DNA of 64,000 bases from Pseudomonadota bacterium. GTDB lineage: Bacteria; Pseudomonadota; Alphaproteobacteria; Rhizobiales; Rhizobiaceae. The stretch covers positions 17,017-81,016 of the forward strand of contig JAEZXX010000064.1 of assembly GCA_023419535.1 (NCBI GenBank), given 5' to 3'. Shown here piece by piece: positions 9,301-17,292 of this stretch. Position 1 is the stretch's first letter, and each line of letters begins with the position of its first letter. The notes beneath the pieces were generated by a model. That model was not told the DNA's origin, searched no databases, and was given only the letters and a program-made list of their open reading frames with translations. The translations under genes were made by a program, and so were the position numbers.

Positions 9301-12239
9301 TCCATCGCCGACCGCGAGGACTGGCGCAGGTTGTCGTTCAGCGCCGTGACGGCACCTACGCTGATGCCGGCAGGCGAGTTCTGGTTCGCCGCAAGGGGAA
9401 CGCCGATCGGCGCGACCGTGCGCTGGCCCGGCGCCGGGAAGCCGGACGTATAACCGACCGACCCGCCCGTGAACATGTCGAGTAGGCGCTGCTTGCCGAG
9501 GTCCGCGAACTGCCGGCTGATATCCCCCAGCCCCTTCAGGATGCGGTCGAAGAAGCTGTCGGAAGAACTGTCGGTGAAGATGTCCAAGAACGTGCTGGCG
9601 ACGTTCTCGACGAGCTGGCGCTGCTTCTCCAGCGCGTTCTGCGTCTCCTCGAGCGACGCGTTGTAGCGCATCTGGCCGGCGATGCGCTGGCCGTCGAGGC
9701 TCTCGTAGGAGACCTTCAGTCCGTTCAGCGTCGTCGCGATCTCACGGTCGGTGTCCGACAGGCCGAAGAGCGAGCCCTGAAACTGAAGGTCCGCGATCGT
9801 TTCGGCGACGCGCTCGGCCTGCGCCTGCGCCTCTCGCATGGCGTTGATCTGCGTCGTCAGGGCGCCGATCGATGCGGCAGCCTCCTGAATGGCCGCGACC
9901 TCGGCCGGGCTGACGGCCATTCCGGCCTCCGCAGCCGCGCGCTTGGCCTCAGCCAGCGCCTGATAGGCGAACCGAGCCGCGGCGATGTCGCCCTCGCTTC
10001 GGCCGAGAAGGCTGCGTTCCATCTCCAGCGCGTCGACCGTCTGCCGAATGCCGTCGAGGCGGTCTGTCGACGCCTGTCGATAGTCCTCCGCTTCCTCACG
10101 CGCCTTCTGCCCGAGATCGAAGGCTGACTGCTCGCGAATGGTCGCGATCTCGATGTCGCGGGCTTCCGTCAGGGCCTCGATGGCGTCGGCGTTCCCGCGA
10201 TAGGCGCGGATCGACAGCTGGTACTGTCGATTGACGTCGGCGATGGCCTTGGCCTCGTCCGACAGACCAATGGCGGCCCGCCCGGCGCGCGCGTCAGCGA
10301 GGCGATCGAGGGCGCCGGCGGTGTCGGCGGCCAAGCCGCGGTTCCGGTCTTCGATCGCGGCGCGGTCTTCCCAGATGCTCTGCGAATTCGCCATCGCCTC
10401 GCGAAAGGCGTCGTTGATACGCTCAGCGTTGGTCCGCAGGTCCGGCGCCAGCGAGGCCAGCGTCGACATGGCGGAATTGTAGCGGGCAAGCGCCTGCGCG
10501 GACCCGTCAGCGGCGGCGGCGTTCTTGTCGAGCGCGAGCGCCGTTCCGGCCAGCGCCTTAACGAGGTTCTGCGCTGTCTCGATGGCGCGCCGCATCTCAG
10601 TGTCGTCGCCGGCTGCTGCGTATGCGACCTTCAGCGATCGCATGAACGCTTCGACATCGGGCTCTCCGGCGCGCAGTTCGGCGCGGAAGTCCTCGACCAT
10701 CTGCCGGATCGGCTCGAATTCGGGCAGCGCAGGGATGGATGCTGTGTCGCTCGTCCCGTAGGCGGACGTTCCCAGCCATCCTCCTGCCCCAATGAACTCG
10801 CGCTCCAGCTGCCGGATCTGCGACTGCATGATCTCGCGAAGGTCGTCGGTATTGGCCCCAAGCTCGATCTCGATGCCGATCGTCGCACGGCGGTCGATCT
10901 GCGCCAGAACCTCGGCAATGCCGTCGTATCGCTTCGCCACCTGATCGAGGATCCGGCTGTGATCCTCCATCGTCGCGGTGGCGTCTGGAATGCGATCACG
11001 CATGACGAACGCGAAGGCCGCCGCGGCTGCCGTGACGCCGATGAAGGCGAAACCGAGCGGACCGATCGCCGCAGCAGCCGCCAATGCCCCAGCCTTCGCG
11101 GCCGTGCCGATCGCCTGGAGCGAGCCGCGCACACCACCGGGCCCGTCGCCAAGCGCTTGCACGACCTGCCCGGACTGCGACGAGATGATCGCGAACGGGC
11201 TGGCCCCCATGGCAAGCATCGTGGCGACGTCGTTCAGCTGGTAGCCGAGGTTCGTCACCTGATGGTTCGTCAGCTTGATCCCGCCTTCGACGGGCTTCAG
11301 CGCCGAGGCTGTCTTCTCGAACTCTTCGCGGGCACGCCCGGAGAACACCGCCATCTCGTCGGTCGTGATAACCTGCCGGCTCGCCATCTCCTGATAGCTG
11401 GCAAGTTCGACAGTCAGTCGCGCCTGCGCCGCGCCGAGCGGATCGATCTCCGCGCGCAGCCGAGCCGCCGACGCGGTCATCGCATCCATCGCCCGCGCGT
11501 CCGCTTCGAAGACGGAAGCGCTGTCACGAGCGGACAGTCCGGAGTGACGGACCGACGACGCAAGATCGAGCCCGCGCTGCACATTCGACGTTCGGTCGCC
11601 GCGAGGCGCGCCAGCGGCCTCCAAAGCGCGTTGCGAGGCGGCGATGGCCGTCCGGCGGGTCTCCTCCGAGATCAAGCTTTGGCGCGCCAGGCGGTTCGCC
11701 TGATCGACGCTCTGATTGTATCGCTCCTGCGCCGCGATCAACGGATCGTAGGTGCGCGTGAGGGTCGCGGCCTCCCGGGCGATGTTCTCGAGATGACGCT
11801 GGACGAGCGCGATGTTGCCGACGTCCTGCCGCGCCAAGGCTTCCTGCTCGCGCTGCAACTCCCGGGCGGCCTGTGCCGAGCCGTTCATGCGCGAAGCGTA
11901 GAGTTCGAGGATCCGTGACGCCTCTGTCTGCGTGGTCACCCCACGGCGAACGGCGGCGTCGATCTGGATCTGCGCCGCCGCGATCTTCTGACCGGCGGCG
12001 ATCGCTGGATCGGCGGCGGCCGCGAGGCGCTGGTACTGAGCGGCGACGCGAGCGACCGAGGTCGCCCCGCCTGTCATGGCGATAGACGCCTTTTCGCTCG
12101 CGACCGCCAAGCGCTCCTCGCGGTCGATCATCCGGTCGACGGCAGCCTGCGCCGCCTGCATGGCACGCTGGTGCCGTGCGCTGCCGGCCTCCGCCCCGCG
12201 GGCGTCGACGATCAGTTCCGTGACGATCACATTCGACAT
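6387..12239 (-). CDS. Tail tape measure protein with internal peptidoglycan hydrolase domain
   Basis: 1950 residues, the largest gene of the prophage, as expected for a tape measure. Long Ala/Glu/Arg-rich helical segments cover residues 1-320 and 550-900 and again 1240-1650. A hydrophobic stretch (IGPLGFAFIGVTAAAAAFAF) lies near residue 400 and a Gly-rich one (LAGIVGGLFG) near 1225. Residues about 1000-1110 hold a TIGR02594/CHAP-like hydrolase: AWCAAFANAALVESG with the Cys, GHVGFFDG with the His and GGNQSNA with the Asn. Such domains locally open the cell wall during DNA entry. The start at 12239 is the only reasonable one; it has only a weak Shine-Dalgarno site. Confidence 0.92.
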   Translation of the reverse strand: MSNVIVTELIVDARGAEAGSARHQRAMQAAQAAVDRMIDREERLAVASEKASIAMTGGATSVARVAAQYQRLAAAADPAIAAGQKIAAAQIQIDAAVRRGVTTQTEASRILELYASRMNGSAQAARELQREQEALARQDVGNIALVQRHLENIAREAATLTRTYDPLIAAQERYNQSVDQANRLARQSLISEETRRTAIAASQRALEAAGAPRGDRTSNVQRGLDLASSVRHSGLSARDSASVFEADARAMDAMTASAARLRAEIDPLGAAQARLTVELASYQEMASRQVITTDEMAVFSGRAREEFEKTASALKPVEGGIKLTNHQVTNLGYQLNDVATMLAMGASPFAIISSQSGQVVQALGDGPGGVRGSLQAIGTAAKAGALAAAAAIGPLGFAFIGVTAAAAAFAFVMRDRIPDATATMEDHSRILDQVAKRYDGIAEVLAQIDRRATIGIEIELGANTDDLREIMQSQIRQLEREFIGAGGWLGTSAYGTSDTASIPALPEFEPIRQMVEDFRAELRAGEPDVEAFMRSLKVAYAAAGDDTEMRRAIETAQNLVKALAGTALALDKNAAAADGSAQALARYNSAMSTLASLAPDLRTNAERINDAFREAMANSQSIWEDRAAIEDRNRGLAADTAGALDRLADARAGRAAIGLSDEAKAIADVNRQYQLSIRAYRGNADAIEALTEARDIEIATIREQSAFDLGQKAREEAEDYRQASTDRLDGIRQTVDALEMERSLLGRSEGDIAAARFAYQALAEAKRAAAEAGMAVSPAEVAAIQEAAASIGALTTQINAMREAQAQAERVAETIADLQFQGSLFGLSDTDREIATTLNGLKVSYESLDGQRIAGQMRYNASLEETQNALEKQRQLVENVASTFLDIFTDSSSDSFFDRILKGLGDISRQFADLGKQRLLDMFTGGSVGYTSGFPAPGQRTVAPIGVPLAANQNSPAGISVGAVTALNDNLRQSSRSAMDVAKQFDGLNERADSRVLDSFMQASGTWRNLSARDTAWCAAFANAALVESGQRGTGSNLASSFMGWGQGTNAPKPGDIVVLRPQARGASGHVGFFDGFDDRGNVRVFGGNQSNAANTRTFAASEVRSFRTAVAGGVIDAQRAMATGQAGIVASGPSMSGAASQAMAGGWGGFGPVAGQGSAQLGLLGRAQQFMQSPLGMGGMNAFSAFGAGMSSGSPVSGGFSGALGAIGMGLGPVGIIAGGLAGIVGGLFGRSRQRRAERRQREEQERQQRLQAQQQLEQQLPAILELQDTLLDRASGTLVKEKARIESQIKQYQTLAKTAKNQTEIDRLNSMADSLNDYMERQYDQLRLTASSVIQSLAAGRGLEPEFAKSVSAVREQSLTIRNYIADLTAATGAGSGEVQAATSAGREQLLRMLSGAEEVTEIWTRLDALTGTASQLSTELQKLGMSAEDAGRAVSDHLGRGIQKMRDEFVRGIADETAEGMGLGYLPQLRSLMERRETMRADATSLGADPTLIDRWFGVQARNILDQAGLLDKEIAPLVKAFPDLANVLGDASAKIERSLADAENGLRTAYQRVRQFADQLAAFRDDIKLDRNLSTLGPEERLLEAQKQFRAVAEKAAAGDAEAQGELINLSRSYLDEAKAFYTSSEAYYAIFREVDGTLKSTEAKAVAELDLAKSQYGALLSLNESVLTIPQALAAMDAAQAARDLAQGQALQAYVQALNPQAAIPSYQAPGPVTGNPAPAPAPAPAGPALVNQTMWNGSSYSNYVGSWTTLTDRGLISFIGSDRLFVPTGMDQASALILANTNQAGPSKGGPVFNWDAKRLGGEIGRGYGGLGYQAGGVVANGTWDVDSVFARHRDGGAVWLAGGEGILNAHAMRLPGVPAIMEAANAGRLPDLRLPQVSMSAAPTMRSHDNRELVAEVRALRAEVSGVRQAVGLGAVETVGAVERGTRVAQERAMEAKRQRAAA

Positions 12240-12303
12240 GCAGGACGCCTGTCTTGGGTTCGCAGCCTGGCCGCGCTACGTTCGGGTTCGAACGGAGGGT
12301 GCG

Positions 12304-12528
12304 ATGGTCGCGAAGATTGGGCTTGGAATCGTCGTCGTCGCGATCGTGGCGCTGACGGCAGTGACGTTCTGGAACCAGCACACCGCCCGGGCGGATGCGG
12401 TAGAGGCCGCAGCGCAGCAGGAGTGCAACGAGGCCAGAGCGGAAGTGAACCGACCGGGCTACCGAAGCGCCGATGACCCTCTCGCGCTCGAAATTGTCGT
12501 CGGGCGATGTGAGCGCGAAGGCCGCTAG
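12304..12528 (+). CDS. Small single-pass membrane protein on the strand opposite to the late operon
   Basis: 74 residues: MVAKIGLGIVVVAIVALTAV begins with a membrane helix or uncleaved signal (residues 4-21), followed by a charged tail with two Cys (QQECNEARAEV and VVGRCEREGR) that could pair outside the membrane. A good Shine-Dalgarno site (GGAGG, 6 bp before ATG) precedes it. It reads against the surrounding tail genes, sits exactly between the tail chaperone and the tape measure, and its stop overlaps the chaperone stop. This is the pattern of a phage moron expressed from its own promoter in the lysogen. Function unknown. Confidence 0.65.
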   Translation: MVAKIGLGIVVVAIVALTAVTFWNQHTARADAVEAAAQQECNEARAEVNRPGYRSADDPLALEIVVGRCEREGR

Positions 12529-13351
12529 GCGCCCTTCGTCGCATCCTTCTTTGACCGCTTCCCGCACTCGGCGACGAACGCCGCGTCCATGGCCTCGATC
12601 TGTTCGACCTCCCACGGGGTCAGCCGCACGCCGCTGAGGCGCGAGAATGCGTCGATGTCGCCCCAGCTGATCGCGGAAACGCCGAACGCCCCGGGCGCCC
12701 GCCTACCGTGCAACCGGCTGAAGATGCGCCAGAGATAGGCGGCGCCGAGCGGAAGCGGGGCCCCTTCGAGCTCCGCCTCCAGTTCGGCCTTCTTCTCCGG
12801 CGTTCGGGCCCGGCCGATGAGCCCTTCCAGCGTCTCGCGGTAGGTTGCCCCGCTCTCGTCTACTGCTCCGAGAACGAACTGGTGTTCTGCGAAGGCTCGG
12901 AGTTCGTCGCCGAGCCTTTCGTAAAAGACCGCTCGTCGACCAGGAACTCGATCATCTGCGAGAAGGCCCAGCCCATGTTCGGCTGCATCAGGAGGCGGAT
13001 CGCGGCCTCTTCGGCGAACGCGACAGGATCGCCCGGGCCGAGGCGAACCGGCGTCCAGTCGACGATGCGGGCGACGACCCACGCAACATTGTCACGCCGG
13101 ACCTCGTCGACGTCGCGGTCCTCGCTCTTGAACTTCTTCCCGTTCACCTGAGCCTGCTCGATCTGCTGCGAGCGACGCAGGTTCTTCCGGTTCTGCTCGT
13201 TGTTCCAGGCGACCGTCTTCGGGTGCGCCGGACCGGCGAACTGGACGTGCCAGCCGGTGCCCTCGATACCACCGGGCTTCATGATCTCCAGCGACGAAAT
13301 GTCCTGCGGGATGAAGACCGAGATGTCGATCGCGGCGTTCGTGTTGTCCAT
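12525..13351 (-). CDS. Tail assembly chaperone, long -1 frameshift product (GT-type)
   Basis: The reading frame at 12525-12923 has no start codon of its own but encodes a typical chaperone extension: YERLGDELRAFAEHQ ... LEGLIGRARTPEKKAELE ... ISWGDIDAFSRLSGVRLTPW. It overlaps the end of the shorter gene (12860-13351) in the -1 frame. A TTTT run at 12923-12926 in the overlap lets a Phe tRNA slip back one base, joining ...DERSF to YERLGDEL. The fused product would have 275 residues. G/GT frameshifting just upstream of the tape measure gene is conserved in long-tailed phages. The exact slip site is inferred. Confidence 0.65.
12860..13351 (-). CDS. Tail assembly chaperone, short product (G-type)
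   Basis: 163 residues from the ATG at 13351, with GAGGA about ten bases upstream. The N-terminal part (VFIPQDISSLEIMKPGG, GWHVQFAGPAHPKTVAWNNE) folds as a beta-rich tail-chaperone domain with a charged helix (RKNLRRSQQIEQAQVNGKKF) behind it. It lies two genes after the tail tube and before the tape measure, exactly where chaperone G is expected. Its C-terminal 20-30 residues (TNSEPSQNTSSFSEQ) are low complexity, while the overlapping -1 frame is the conserved one. Confidence 0.75.
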   Translation of the reverse strand: MDNTNAAIDISVFIPQDISSLEIMKPGGIEGTGWHVQFAGPAHPKTVAWNNEQNRKNLRRSQQIEQAQVNGKKFKSEDRDVDEVRRDNVAWVVARIVDWTPVRLGPGDPVAFAEEAAIRLLMQPNMGWAFSQMIEFLVDERSFTKGSATNSEPSQNTSSFSEQ

Positions 13352-13451
13352 GTCGAATGTCCTCTGTCGGAAGGAATGGGGTGGCAGGCGGCGCCGACAC
13401 GCCGCCCGCCTCTGCGCGCAGCTCGTGCCCGTGTTTCGGCGGGCGTCTCGA

Positions 13452-13685
13452 TCAGGTCTCGACGGTCTTGGTCTCGACCTGCGTTCCCGCGAGGCTGTCG
13501 GACACCTCGGCGCCGGCCTTGCCCGTCTCGCTGACGGCGATGGAGCGCAGCCCGTCGATGCGGGACGGCCAGTCGACCGCGAACCCTGCCGCTCGCGCCT
13601 CGCCGACCGCGTCGACCAGCGCATCGGCCGCCTTGCGAACGGCCGCGACCTTCGGGTGCTCGGCACCCGCCTTCTTCTCAGCCAT
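13452..13685 (-). CDS. Small tail-operon protein, unknown function
   Basis: 77 residues, Ala/Lys/Glu-rich helical protein (HPKVAAVRKAADALVDAVGEA) with a Thr/Glu-rich tail. A strong Shine-Dalgarno site (GGAGG) lies upstream of the ATG at 13685. It sits between tail tube and tail chaperone. No recognised family. Confidence 0.6.
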   Translation of the reverse strand: MAEKKAGAEHPKVAAVRKAADALVDAVGEARAAGFAVDWPSRIDGLRSIAVSETGKAGAEVSDSLAGTQVETKTVET

Positions 13686-13749
13686 GATGGCCTCCGGGGA
13701 GAGAGGAGCGGCCGCCGCGCTCCGTTGATCAGGCGGCAGGTTCAGCCGC

Positions 13750-14934
13750 TCAGGCGGCCGAGGTCTGGAACTTGACCATCGTCGGGTCGAAGGCGCCGCC
13801 GCGCTCGTCGATGCCGACCATCAGGCCGAGCGTCTGCGTGCGCGGACCGTCGGCGCCCAGCTCGGACTTCGACGCGCTGGAGAGCGTCAGGTTGCCGAGG
13901 AAGAACGAGCAGAAGTCGCGCGGCTCGCCCTCGTTCTCCGTGAACAGGAGATGCAGGCTGAGCTGGTCCTCGTTCAGGAACTGCGTGACGCGGCTGACGT
14001 CCTTTCGCAGCGCCGTGACCGAGGCTTCGACACTGGCGAGGTTGTCGAAGACGTCGGGCGTGACGTTCGACCCGACGACCGGCTGACCGCTGGCGTTCAG
14101 GTTGATCGACAGGCTCAGCGTCGTGAGGTCGAGCACGTCCTCGTCGCCGAGCCGGATCACCGCCTCCACCGCCGTCATGCCGATCGAGGTCGTGGCGACC
14201 GGGTTGGCGAAGTAGGGCGACGCCGCGCCGGTCAGCACGGCCATGTCCTGGCCGACGAAGGACGTCGTCAGGATCGCCATGCCGTTCTGCGCCAGCGACA
14301 GCTGCAGCTGCCCGACGCGGTTGCCGGTGAAGATCTCCGAACCGTCGATATCGAGTTCGGTCTCCTCGACCGTGAACGAGCGGCGGGTCAGGCCCTGCAG
14401 AAGCTTCTTCGGCCGCGCCAGCGACACGGCGTTCTCGGCGGCGCCGACGTTCGTCAGGGCCTCCGCGACCGTCATCACCGTTGCCGTCAGCGCGACGACG
14501 CGCACGTTCCGTCCGTTGTTGGCCGCGGTGGTGAAGCCCGAGAAGCGGACGACGTCGCCGACGCGCACGCCGTCGGTGATCCACGATCCGGCCGCGCGGG
14601 TTATCGTGCGGGCGGCGGCGTTCACCGTCAGGGAAAGGCCGGTCAGCGCCAGCGGAACGTCGAAGGTCCCGCGGAACCCGGCCTCGATCAGCGGATCGAA
14701 GGTGCCGAGGCTGAGATCGCCCGCGAAGGAGCCAGCGACCGAGCGCGAACCGTGGCGGCCGCGCGTCGTCATGCCGTCGCGGCGGTTCTCGCCGGACGTG
14801 ATGGGCGCCTTCGTCAGGTTCATCCCGCCGGAGTTCGGGCGGAAGACGCGCGCGGCATCGTTGGCGGGGCGGACGCCGAACTCGGCCTCCTGCTTGTAGG
14901 TCACAAGGATGTTCCGGCCGGTCTGATAGGCCAT
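13750..14934 (-). CDS. Major tail tube protein
   Basis: 394 residues from the ATG at 14934, with GGAGC upstream; a longer reading from 15003 is unlikely because it enters the preceding gene spacer. Begins MAYQTGRNILVTYKQEAEFG, the usual opening of siphophage tail tube proteins of this length class (TIGR/DUF2313-like tube group). The body is beta-rich with many Thr/Val/Gly, including FTVEETELDIDGSEIFTGNR and LLFTENEGEPRDFCSFFLGN. Position after the tail terminator and before the chaperones supports the assignment. Confidence 0.75.
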   Translation of the reverse strand: MAYQTGRNILVTYKQEAEFGVRPANDAARVFRPNSGGMNLTKAPITSGENRRDGMTTRGRHGSRSVAGSFAGDLSLGTFDPLIEAGFRGTFDVPLALTGLSLTVNAAARTITRAAGSWITDGVRVGDVVRFSGFTTAANNGRNVRVVALTATVMTVAEALTNVGAAENAVSLARPKKLLQGLTRRSFTVEETELDIDGSEIFTGNRVGQLQLSLAQNGMAILTTSFVGQDMAVLTGAASPYFANPVATTSIGMTAVEAVIRLGDEDVLDLTTLSLSINLNASGQPVVGSNVTPDVFDNLASVEASVTALRKDVSRVTQFLNEDQLSLHLLFTENEGEPRDFCSFFLGNLTLSSASKSELGADGPRTQTLGLMVGIDERGGAFDPTMVKFQTSAA

Positions 14935-15033
14935 GGCAGTGCTCCAATCTGGTAAGGGGGTTGGCGCCATGCGCCGGTCAGGCTGCCCGACAGTCCAGTT
15001 CACGGCGGCGCGGGCAGAGCCGCCGCGAAGGCT

Positions 15034-15480
15034 TCACCCGCGATGCAGGTACTCGAAGGGGATCGTGGCGGTGACTCGCCACCACATGCCGTCCTCAGAA
15101 CCCCCGTCGCCGCCATCCAGGCGGGGCGACCACGAGCGGACGCAGCAGTCGTCCTGGCGGTAGAACTCGGCGGCCCGGAAGATCTCGCCCGCATCCGTCG
15201 CGAGGCGGAAGGCTTCCGCGGACCCGCCGCCCACCGGCACGAACACATGGATTTGGATCAGGCCGTCGTAGACCCAGCGATGATCGCCCGGACGCCCTGC
15301 GCCGACGATGTCGCTGCCGGCGCCGACGACCTCGAGGAACAGCCAGGCTGGGACCGGATCGCCGTTGTCGTCGACCAGATCGGGCCGGGCCTCGTTCAGG
15401 ACACCGATCGGGGTTCGATCCCCCCATTGCTCTTTCAGCCGCGCGGTGATCGCGGCGACCGCTCCAGCGTAATCTGCCAT
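15034..15480 (-). CDS. Tail terminator-like protein
   Basis: 148 residues. Starts MADYAGAVAAITARLKEQWG and continues with FLEVVGAGSDIVG and GLIQIHVFVPVGGGSAEAF, resembling tail-completion/tail-terminator proteins that cap the tube. Its start overlaps the preceding stop, and it is followed by the tube gene, the standard order. Assignment rests on order and overall pattern. Confidence 0.65.
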   Translation of the reverse strand: MADYAGAVAAITARLKEQWGDRTPIGVLNEARPDLVDDNGDPVPAWLFLEVVGAGSDIVGAGRPGDHRWVYDGLIQIHVFVPVGGGSAEAFRLATDAGEIFRAAEFYRQDDCCVRSWSPRLDGGDGGSEDGMWWRVTATIPFEYLHRG

Positions 15481-16085
15481 CAGGATCGCTCGCTGATCAC
15501 GAGGGCCGGGTATCGGATGCTGGACTCGTTCCCGGCCTTGCCGCCAACGACGCCACCACCGACGATGCCGCGATAGGTGAAGAAGATCCGCGCCATGTTG
15601 CCGAAGCGCCTGCGAACGATCCGCTCGGCTTGGGCATAGACCCGGTCCGTCCCCGAAACCCGCATCTTCATCTTCCCCAGCTCGATCTTGCGGGCGTAGG
15701 GCACGAAATTGCTGATGACGATCGTCGAGCCCGGCCGCCAGTTGGCGAGGTTCGAGGCCGCGACGTCGTCGACGAACAGCGTGTGCGCCATCCGGTAATC
15801 GCCGCTGAGGACCGGGGAGAGATCGAACAGCGTTTCCATCGCGAACTGCACGGCGGCGTCCAGGCGGATGTAGTCGTACTGGATCACCCCGAAGGGCCTG
15901 GCGGCTTCCTCGCGAACGCCCTCGACCCCGTCCACGAACCGTCGGAACGTGCTGGGCTTCGGCGTCGCCGCCATGATCTTCCCGTGCTCGCGCTTCGCCA
16001 CTTCGATCAGGACCCGCTGCGTTGCCTCGCGGGTCGCCTGCATGACGATGTCGAACTGCGCGGCGGTGGCTCTGAGGCGCGACAT
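15480..16085 (-). CDS. HK97 gp10-like neck/tail component
   Basis: 201 residues. The pattern of an N-terminal helix, then NWRPGSTIVISNFVPYARKIE and a basic helix (RVYAQAERIVRRRFGNMARI) is like HK97 gp10-family neck proteins, although this one is longer than usual. Overlaps both neighbours by 1 base, consistent with coupled translation in the connector block. Confidence 0.6.
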   Translation of the reverse strand: MSRLRATAAQFDIVMQATREATQRVLIEVAKREHGKIMAATPKPSTFRRFVDGVEGVREEAARPFGVIQYDYIRLDAAVQFAMETLFDLSPVLSGDYRMAHTLFVDDVAASNLANWRPGSTIVISNFVPYARKIELGKMKMRVSGTDRVYAQAERIVRRRFGNMARIFFTYRGIVGGGVVGGKAGNESSIRYPALVISERS

Positions 16086-16426
16086 CAGTGGCCTCGCGCG
16101 CGGACCTCGTAGGCGATCAGCACGCCTGCGACCCGCCTCGTGTTGTCGTCCACGACCTGGACGACCATCGGCTGTCCGCGAACAACGAGCCGGTCACCCT
16201 TCGCGAGCGGCGGGGCCAACGGTACGTCCTCGGCCATGATGATGATGCGCCGGTCTCCCTGCGCGATGTCGCCGACGAGCTCGTCTGCGGCATAGTCCTT
16301 CACCCGGGCCCGAACGGCGGTTGCGGTAGCGCTGCCGGACGTTCCGCGGCGGATGCTCACGGTCTCGCCGACGAGGGCGAACGCGCGTCGATACTCGGCT
16401 ATCGTGCTGGCGACGAGGTCGATCAC
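16085..16426 (-). CDS. Head-tail stopper-like protein
   Basis: 113 residues. Beta-rich core GDRRIIIMAEDVPLAPPLAKG, then DRLVVRGQPMVVQVVDDNTR, as in head-tail joining (stopper) proteins. ATGA overlap with the upstream adaptor gene. No catalytic features. Assigned mainly from order between adaptor and neck genes. Confidence 0.6.
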   Translation of the reverse strand: MIDLVASTIAEYRRAFALVGETVSIRRGTSGSATATAVRARVKDYAADELVGDIAQGDRRIIIMAEDVPLAPPLAKGDRLVVRGQPMVVQVVDDNTRRVAGVLIAYEVRARGH

Positions 16427-17046
16427 AGGACGTAGACCCGCAGCGGAGCGAGCAGCCGTTCGACTGCAACCGTCCTGGCGCGCTGCACCATGTCCGGGCT
16501 GTTGAACGCTTGGGTGATGACGTCGTCGACCGTGACGGACCGGAGCCCGCCATCGGCCTTCGCCTGCGCCAGCAGCTCCTGCGTCATGAGGATGATCGCG
16601 GCCACCGCGTTCGCGGGCACCTTACCTGTCGTCGCGCCGTCGTAGCCGGCACGGTAACGGATGCGGACCGGTTCACGGCGGTTGAACAGGTAGAAGCGCA
16701 CCGGAGGCCACGACTTCCCAAACTTCATCACGACGCTGTCGCCAACGAGTTCGTACTCGACCGGCAGAAGCGTCTGCATGACGCCGCCTGCATCCTCGTA
16801 CTCGACGCTCTCGACCTTAATGATCGGGCGGCACGGCAATGCGATCAGCGGCTCATCGAAACCGTAGAGGTGCGCCTCCAGCGTCTGCTCGCCGAGCGCA
16901 CGACCGAGCCAGCCGGAGGGCCCGTCGATTTCCGCCTGTGCGGCCGCGATCATCGCCGTCACCAGCGCGTCGTCGGTCGCGTGGTTGCCGGGCACCTGCT
17001 CGGGCTTCACGATCGGCTTCGGCGGCTCGATGACGACGACGCGCAT
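16423..17046 (-). CDS. Head-tail adaptor, phiE125 gp8/HK97 gp6 family
   Basis: 207 residues. DDALVTAMIAAAQAEID near the N-terminus and WPPVRFYLFNRREPVRIRYRAGY in the middle, with AVAAIILMTQELLAQ as helical core, match the phiE125 gp8-type head-tail connector. This protein sits on the portal ring. It is two genes after the capsid, with a small unknown gene between. Confidence 0.75.
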   Translation of the reverse strand: MRVVVIEPPKPIVKPEQVPGNHATDDALVTAMIAAAQAEIDGPSGWLGRALGEQTLEAHLYGFDEPLIALPCRPIIKVESVEYEDAGGVMQTLLPVEYELVGDSVVMKFGKSWPPVRFYLFNRREPVRIRYRAGYDGATTGKVPANAVAAIILMTQELLAQAKADGGLRSVTVDDVITQAFNSPDMVQRARTVAVERLLAPLRVYVL

Positions 17047-17048
17047 GG

Positions 17049-17231
17049 TTAGGCCTTTGCCTTCTCGTCGGCCTTGGACTTCGGATCGGCTTTCGGCTTT
17101 TCGGCCTTCACCTCCTCGACCAGCCCGCGCATCAGGTGATCCTTCGCGCGCGCATCGGACATCGTCACCGGCATGCCGCGACGGATGTTCTCGCTGCCGA
17201 ACCTGAAGGTGCGAAGCGCTCGAAGGTCCAT
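17049..17231 (-). CDS. Small protein between capsid and adaptor genes
   Basis: 60 residues from the ATG at 17231 (GAGAGGAC just upstream); the longer reading to 17312 overlaps the capsid stop and lacks a ribosome binding site. Sequence MDLRALRTFRFGSENIRRGM followed by a Lys/Glu/Ala tail (KAEKPKADPKSKADEKAKA). Similar short genes often follow HK97-type capsid genes; function unknown. Confidence 0.6.
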   Translation of the reverse strand: MDLRALRTFRFGSENIRRGMPVTMSDARAKDHLMRGLVEEVKAEKPKADPKSKADEKAKA

Positions 17232-17292
17232 CGTTCTGTCCTCTCGAATGGAGAAGGCCGCCCCACGATCGGGACGGCCCATGTCGTTCGCC

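Noticed and set aside
7137..9485. Open frame of 782 codons on the plus strand
   Set aside because: Antisense to the tape measure gene; composition (Arg/Leu/Asp/Glu mix) is typical of shadow reading in GC-rich DNA, and there is no domain or ribosome binding site.
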